Shown piece by piece: positions 59,605 through 64,000 of a DNA stretch of 64,000 bases (position 1 is its first letter; every line of letters begins with the position of its first letter). A program made the translations under genes and the position numbers. This DNA comes from Amaurobius ferox (lineage: Eukaryota > Arthropoda > Arachnida > Araneae > Amaurobiidae), in NCBI GenBank assembly GCA_951213105.1, contig OX578137.1, positions 76,049,104-76,113,103 on the forward strand, given 5' to 3'. A model generated the notes under the pieces. That model was not told the DNA's origin. It made no database searches and worked only from the letters and a program-made list of their open reading frames with translations.

Positions 59605-59913
59605 CTTTATGCCTGGCAGCACCGACTTTCCACTTCATGTGTGGTAACAGTATTGTAGTATTACATCCCGTTTATACACATGCAAGTAGGCTTAAATTAT
59701 TTTTATTTTTAGAAAAATGTCTTACTTTCTCTCCATTATTCATGGTTTTTATAGTTCTTAGAGGTGTAGAAAAATCTTTTTGTTCATAGTAACTTGTTCA
59801 TAGTAACAAGTTTATTCAATGAAAAGAACTATTAGAAGGTATGTTTTGTATACATCTCCTGACGATTTTACAATTTCATTACCCTCTATCCATTATTACA
59901 CACTCTCTTTTTT

Positions 59914-60377
59914 AATACTTTACAACATAGTTGAAAAGTGTATATGACTTTCTTCATTCATTCTGTCTGTCTGTCCGTTAGCACGATAGCTGCCGTAAAA
60001 ATGACTTTATTAAAATGAAATTTTAGTATGTTTTTCAGACGGTCTGTGGGACCTATGGGAATATAAATGAATAATATCACTCAATTAGTTTTGGATTGAA
60101 CCCGGGTTGAAGAAATGAAATACATTGAACCCTATGGGACCTAATTTTTCAAACATTTTTTAAGCGAATTTAAAATTCACAAATTGTTTCGAAAGTTTTA
60201 AGAAATATTCAAATTATCTCATAAAATATATAAAAGAAATTTCATTAAAATATGTTTTTTAAATAAAAATTGTTTAATATATGGAGAAAAACAAATTCAA
60301 TTAAATTCTGACTCATGCTATATTCTCCAGAAAGATAAAAGGGTTCATAAATATATTTCCAAGAGTTTAATTATTTC
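59914..60377 (+). mobile_element. Helentron-like 5' fragment, subfamily of 41212-42007
   Basis: It starts aatactttacaacatagttg and carries the same ggagaaaaacaaattcaatt segment as 41588-41700. The core and 3' end are missing. Confidence 0.7.
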
Positions 60378-60929
60378 TTTTATCATGCCCATGAGTAAAT
60401 TATTTTCAAAAATCATAACCAAGTAGGTCATATAGTAGAAAGATAGAATCGATACCGTTATAAGTAGAAATGGATGAATAACATTTTTCTCGAATTCGAG
60501 GATTCTAATCAGGCTGTGTAGAGTTAGTGAGTCTGTCGCCAATGTTAATATGACGCAAATGAGCGCTATTTTGTGAAAATGTTAAGATATTACATAAAAT
60601 AGTTCTTCACTTCTGCTGGACTGTCATATTGTGGTCTGCAATCAGAAATAATTTTGCCATCCGCAAACTTAGCAAGCTAGCTTTGAACCTAGCTTTGCCA
60701 TCCGCAAACCAATATAACTAGAAATTTATATATTTTAATTTTCTACAATTTCTGAATGAAATTCTAGCACAAATTAAAAATGTTTATGTTTAAGTGTGAT
60801 TTTTGACAAGGGGAGGCGTGTTGGCATGCATTTAGTTAGTATTCCTGTTTTTCAAATGTTTGCAAAATGTATTTAAACATTAAATGTTATTAAATTTATT
60901 TTCTAATCTACATTTTAAACGTGTTTTAA
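60378..60929. other. Intergenic, nothing recognised
   Basis: AT-rich; includes a short duplicated phrase ttgccatccgcaaac (60655 and 60697). Confidence 0.55.
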
Positions 60930-61345
60930 TATTTATTAGCTGTGCAGGCTCTTTTTCAGCAACTACAGCAAATGATATATTTCGCCGAGAGATAAAATTA
61001 AAAAATATATTTCCTATTGAGAAACATGTTCACTTTTCATATGTAGTACCATGTGATAAATTTGGTGACATCATTCTCGTAGATCTAGCTCGTTCCATTC
61101 ATGAAAAAAGATACTTTGAGTAATACTTTTGTATTTGAACGCCAATAGTCATTTATCTGCTGTAAGAATAACTTACTTCTTCGTCCATAACGCTTGGCGA
61201 GATTTTGGCGACGAATTTGGTAGAATGTTGCCAACTTGGCGACTTTTTTTAAATGTTGCTAAATTAACGATAAACTCGCCAAATGGATAAAAATGACGCT
61301 AAATCAATGAAAATGACGACTCACTGACAAAAATTCAATATCTTG
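60930..61345 (+). repeat. Helitron-related repeat with a protein-like segment
   Basis: 60940-61120 is open and starts directly after a ttattag acceptor-like site. It encodes AGSFSATTANDIFRREI and SYVVPCDKFGDIILVDLARS before a stop. Related but broken sequence occurs at 17990-18140 and 25110-25310. The 61180-61345 part, with ggcgacttttt and caaatggataaaaatgacg phrases, resembles the interior of the Helitron at 3691-5166. I do not recognise the protein; a captured exon is possible. Confidence 0.5.
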
Positions 61346-61479
61346 GAAAGAATATAAATATTTACCATAAAAATAATCTAATTTTTTACTATAAAAGTAG
61401 TAAATTCATTGCATTATATAAGGAAAGTCATGTGCTGCCCACATCAGATTTTTTTTACGTATTATCTGTTTATCTAAAT

Positions 61480-62289
61480 TCTGAGCCAACGCAATTACAA
61501 TATTTGTTATTTTAAATGATGAAATAATCATTGATTTTACACATAGAGTCAGGCGATTTATATTACAATGGCGTTATTTGAATAAAGTTTATTTAGTGTA
61601 ACTAGTATGGAGTTAGAAAGAAGGAGATAAAACTCCTATGGAAGAAATGCTTTAAAATGCCATAATGTTTTGAGAATTATATGTAGGTGTCGCTAATGCT
61701 AGTAAAGTGGCTGTTATTGCTAATTGACAGAACAGAAAGGCGTAGTATTTAGTATATGTATTTTTGATTAGTTTTAAATTAAGAGATAACTAATTATAAG
61801 TATAATTAACCAGTATTTTTCATAGTAGTAGGATAGAGTACAGAATCTATGGAGATAAAAATAAATTGAAAAGTAAAATAATTTTGAATGAGTAGGGATA
61901 TTCGTTATTGTTTCAATTCTAACTTGCATTGCGTTAATTATTCATTTTTACAAAACTGACAGTTTAAAAAATATTTTAGGTCTTTCGCCATAGGAATTCA
62001 TGCAATGCAACTTATCCCAGTGCCACTTAAATTATTGTCTTACACGATATTGGCGCTTTTTTAATGTGAAGTTCTAACTCCTTACTTTTACCTCCAGGGT
62101 TACTAGCATTGTATTTTTTGATTGTCTTTTTTAAAGTTCTAAGTTTTCAAATATAATAAATTACTATGATGTTTTAAAAAAATATTAGCGTTGAATGTAT
62201 CACAATTTAGAGACGCTTAAATAAAATTACATTTCCAGTTGGAAAGTGTTTTATAATCAATGCTTTATGCATGATTGAACGTTCTTGTT
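61480..62289 (+). mobile_element. Helentron-like fragments split by about 490 bp
   Basis: 61490-61608 matches 5190-5265, and 62110-62289 matches 5270-5444 with the terminal ttcttgtt. The intervening 61609-62100 has related ends (tatggagttagaaag and ttctaactccttac) and is probably an inserted element of unknown type. Confidence 0.6.
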
Positions 62290-64000
62290 TTAATTAGTTT
62301 TAATTCATACTGATTGTTTTTATGTTTACCCCGTATAATCTTTATTTTGCTCACTTGCATTCCATTGAATTATTTATCTAGTACATATATGCACATTGGA
62401 TCCTTTTATTTAGTTTTAATTTTTAGTGCTGTGTCTTTTCAAGTTCTACTTTAAATCTTATAACTAACTTATTAATTTCATCTTATGTATATGCTGCAAT
62501 TAGCGCATTAAATAAAATCGAATGTCGAACTGAAACGGGGTAAAAAATGAGAAAAATTAATTTAAAACAAAATAATGGACAATAAATGGATTTTTGTTTC
62601 GCCTAAAACGTTACACAGACTGAATTAAGCTCTACAGTACATGAAAAAATATTTAAATTAGTTTTAAAATTACAAAGTAAAGTTCAATGAACATAAATCT
62701 GCATATAAATGGATTTAGACTATTGTAGTAGATGTACCTTAGTACAGTCGAATCAATGGACCCGAACAGCATTTTTAGGCCCCTATGCAACAAACGTGTG
62801 TCCCCTATCGCGCCATATTTTATAAAATAGTGGCCTTTTCCATAAACTGCTTGTGCAACACGGAGCCCCAAGCCGCCCGGGTCCCTATGCAATTGCCCCC
62901 TACCTGGCTGTGGCTCCAAATGCAGTTCGAGAGGCGTGCCGGACTATCGGATGTTCCGAAACATTGGATGCCGGATAAACTATTGTTTATAGTAAATTTA
63001 CTGTAATAACTGAATTACAATGAAACTAAATAAAATTTTGCAATTTTATTATAGTGGAACCCCGTTTTTGCGATTCTCTGTAGAACGGATTAAAAACCGT
63101 TATATGCTGGGAAACTTCCTTTATCAATATACCTTATCCTTCCTTAGAATATGAAAATCAAGGAAAACATGTAAGAAAATAAATAGACCACTCACCCAGC
63201 TTTACTTTTTCATTTGTTTAAAGTTTAATCTCTGATCCACATAGGAAAATCCCAAGTGTATTTGTATATATTACATTCACTATTGATTCTGGTTCAATAA
63301 CAATTTTTATCTTTGTCCTGTCCCGAGTCTAAAAATAGCTGATTCTAAAGATTATAGCTATCATTGGATCCGAGTTCTTTTTTAGACGAGACTTCATACG
63401 GGCGCCCGAACGATGTTACTGACGCTTGCAAATATCAATTGAAATATAACGTCAGGAATAAAAATGATGAATTGTAGAACAAATGTTGAATTCGTTTGCG
63501 TTATTCGAATCCTGATCTCAAATTGGAGGGAGGAGAATGAGAGGTTTCCTTTCAAGCTCGATCCTTAGAGCGATGGTCTCGAATTCCAAATCACCAAATC
63601 ATCGGAAATTCGACTCCTTTGAGCGAGATTTCATAATATGTAATGTGCTATTTCTGAAAGAATTTTTTGCTTATTCTTAAATTCATGATTTTAACAACTA
63701 TTTTTGAAAGAATTTTTCTTATTCTAAAATTTATAATTTTAGTACTATATTCCATTTGTATGATAAAACTGTTGAATAAGTAAAATCAATTACACTTTGG
63801 CCCCTGTTCTCAGAATGTCAAGTTTATAACATAACGAGAACGAATTCTCTAGCGTTGTCCACTGTCATAAATAAGTGCCCGCTACGTAAATAATGCAGAT
63901 ACAGGCAGCTAATATTATCCAATTTTCAGATCGCTTGCATTAAACTAAAAGTATTCCTGCGTTTAGTTTTTTTTTTTCATTTCGACGGATTTTAGGCTTT
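62290..64000. other. Intergenic, possible DNA-transposon ends only
   Basis: 62740-62995 (acagtcgaatcaatgga to gatgccggataaac) and 63053-63115 (gtggaaccccgtttttgcg) resemble pogo-type terminal sequences but have no matching partner that I can find. No gene is seen to the end of the window. Confidence 0.5.

Overview
This is AT-rich eukaryotic nuclear DNA, dominated by introns and transposable elements. The only host gene I can support is the 3' part of a GKAP1 (G kinase-anchoring protein 1) orthologue on the + strand. It comprises seven coding exons between 286 and 30296, all with canonical GT/AG splice sites and compatible phases, ending at a TGA at 30294-30296. The first half of the protein lies upstream of the window. 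A small-exon, long-intron gene, very high AT content, tRNA-derived SINEs and mixed hAT, Tc1, pogo, Helitron and Helentron-like repeats suggest an arthropod. A spider is my best guess, but that is inference from general familiarity and not proven by any one feature.

Layout. 1-30296 holds GKAP1 exons separated by repeat-filled introns: a hairpin MITE (2333-2585), a Helitron nested in a Helentron-like element (3560-5444), another Helentron-like element (7395-8740), hAT transposase remnants (10520-11230, 13330-15290 and 20850-21190), a pogo-like element (18284-20619), a Tc1-like element (21755-23242) and two young SINEs (26773 and 29201). 30297 to about 31550 is the probable 3' UTR. From there to 64000 I see no host gene. 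This half contains a nearly complete hAT element with perfect 8-bp target duplication (38194-40978), five or more Helentron-like copies (41212-42007, 45798-47118, 58348-60377, 61480-62289), inverted dispersed repeats, a third SINE (48330-48613), a chimeric 5S rRNA/tRNA SINE (51728-52111), three copies of a repeat with roughly 144-bp internal units (50830-56770), and a reverse-transcriptase remnant split by a palindromic MITE (56870-58020).

The transposable elements form a readable insertion history. A Helitron and a SINE tail each interrupt Helentron-like elements, a foldback MITE interrupts a reverse transcriptase, and another foldback interrupts a hAT gene. The strongest unusual observations are the 5S-headed SINE with its own target-site duplication, the 42-bp tail-only SINE insertion, and the Helentron-like family with an exact 150-bp tandem core. 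I found no CRISPR array, no operon-like block and no intact multi-gene system.
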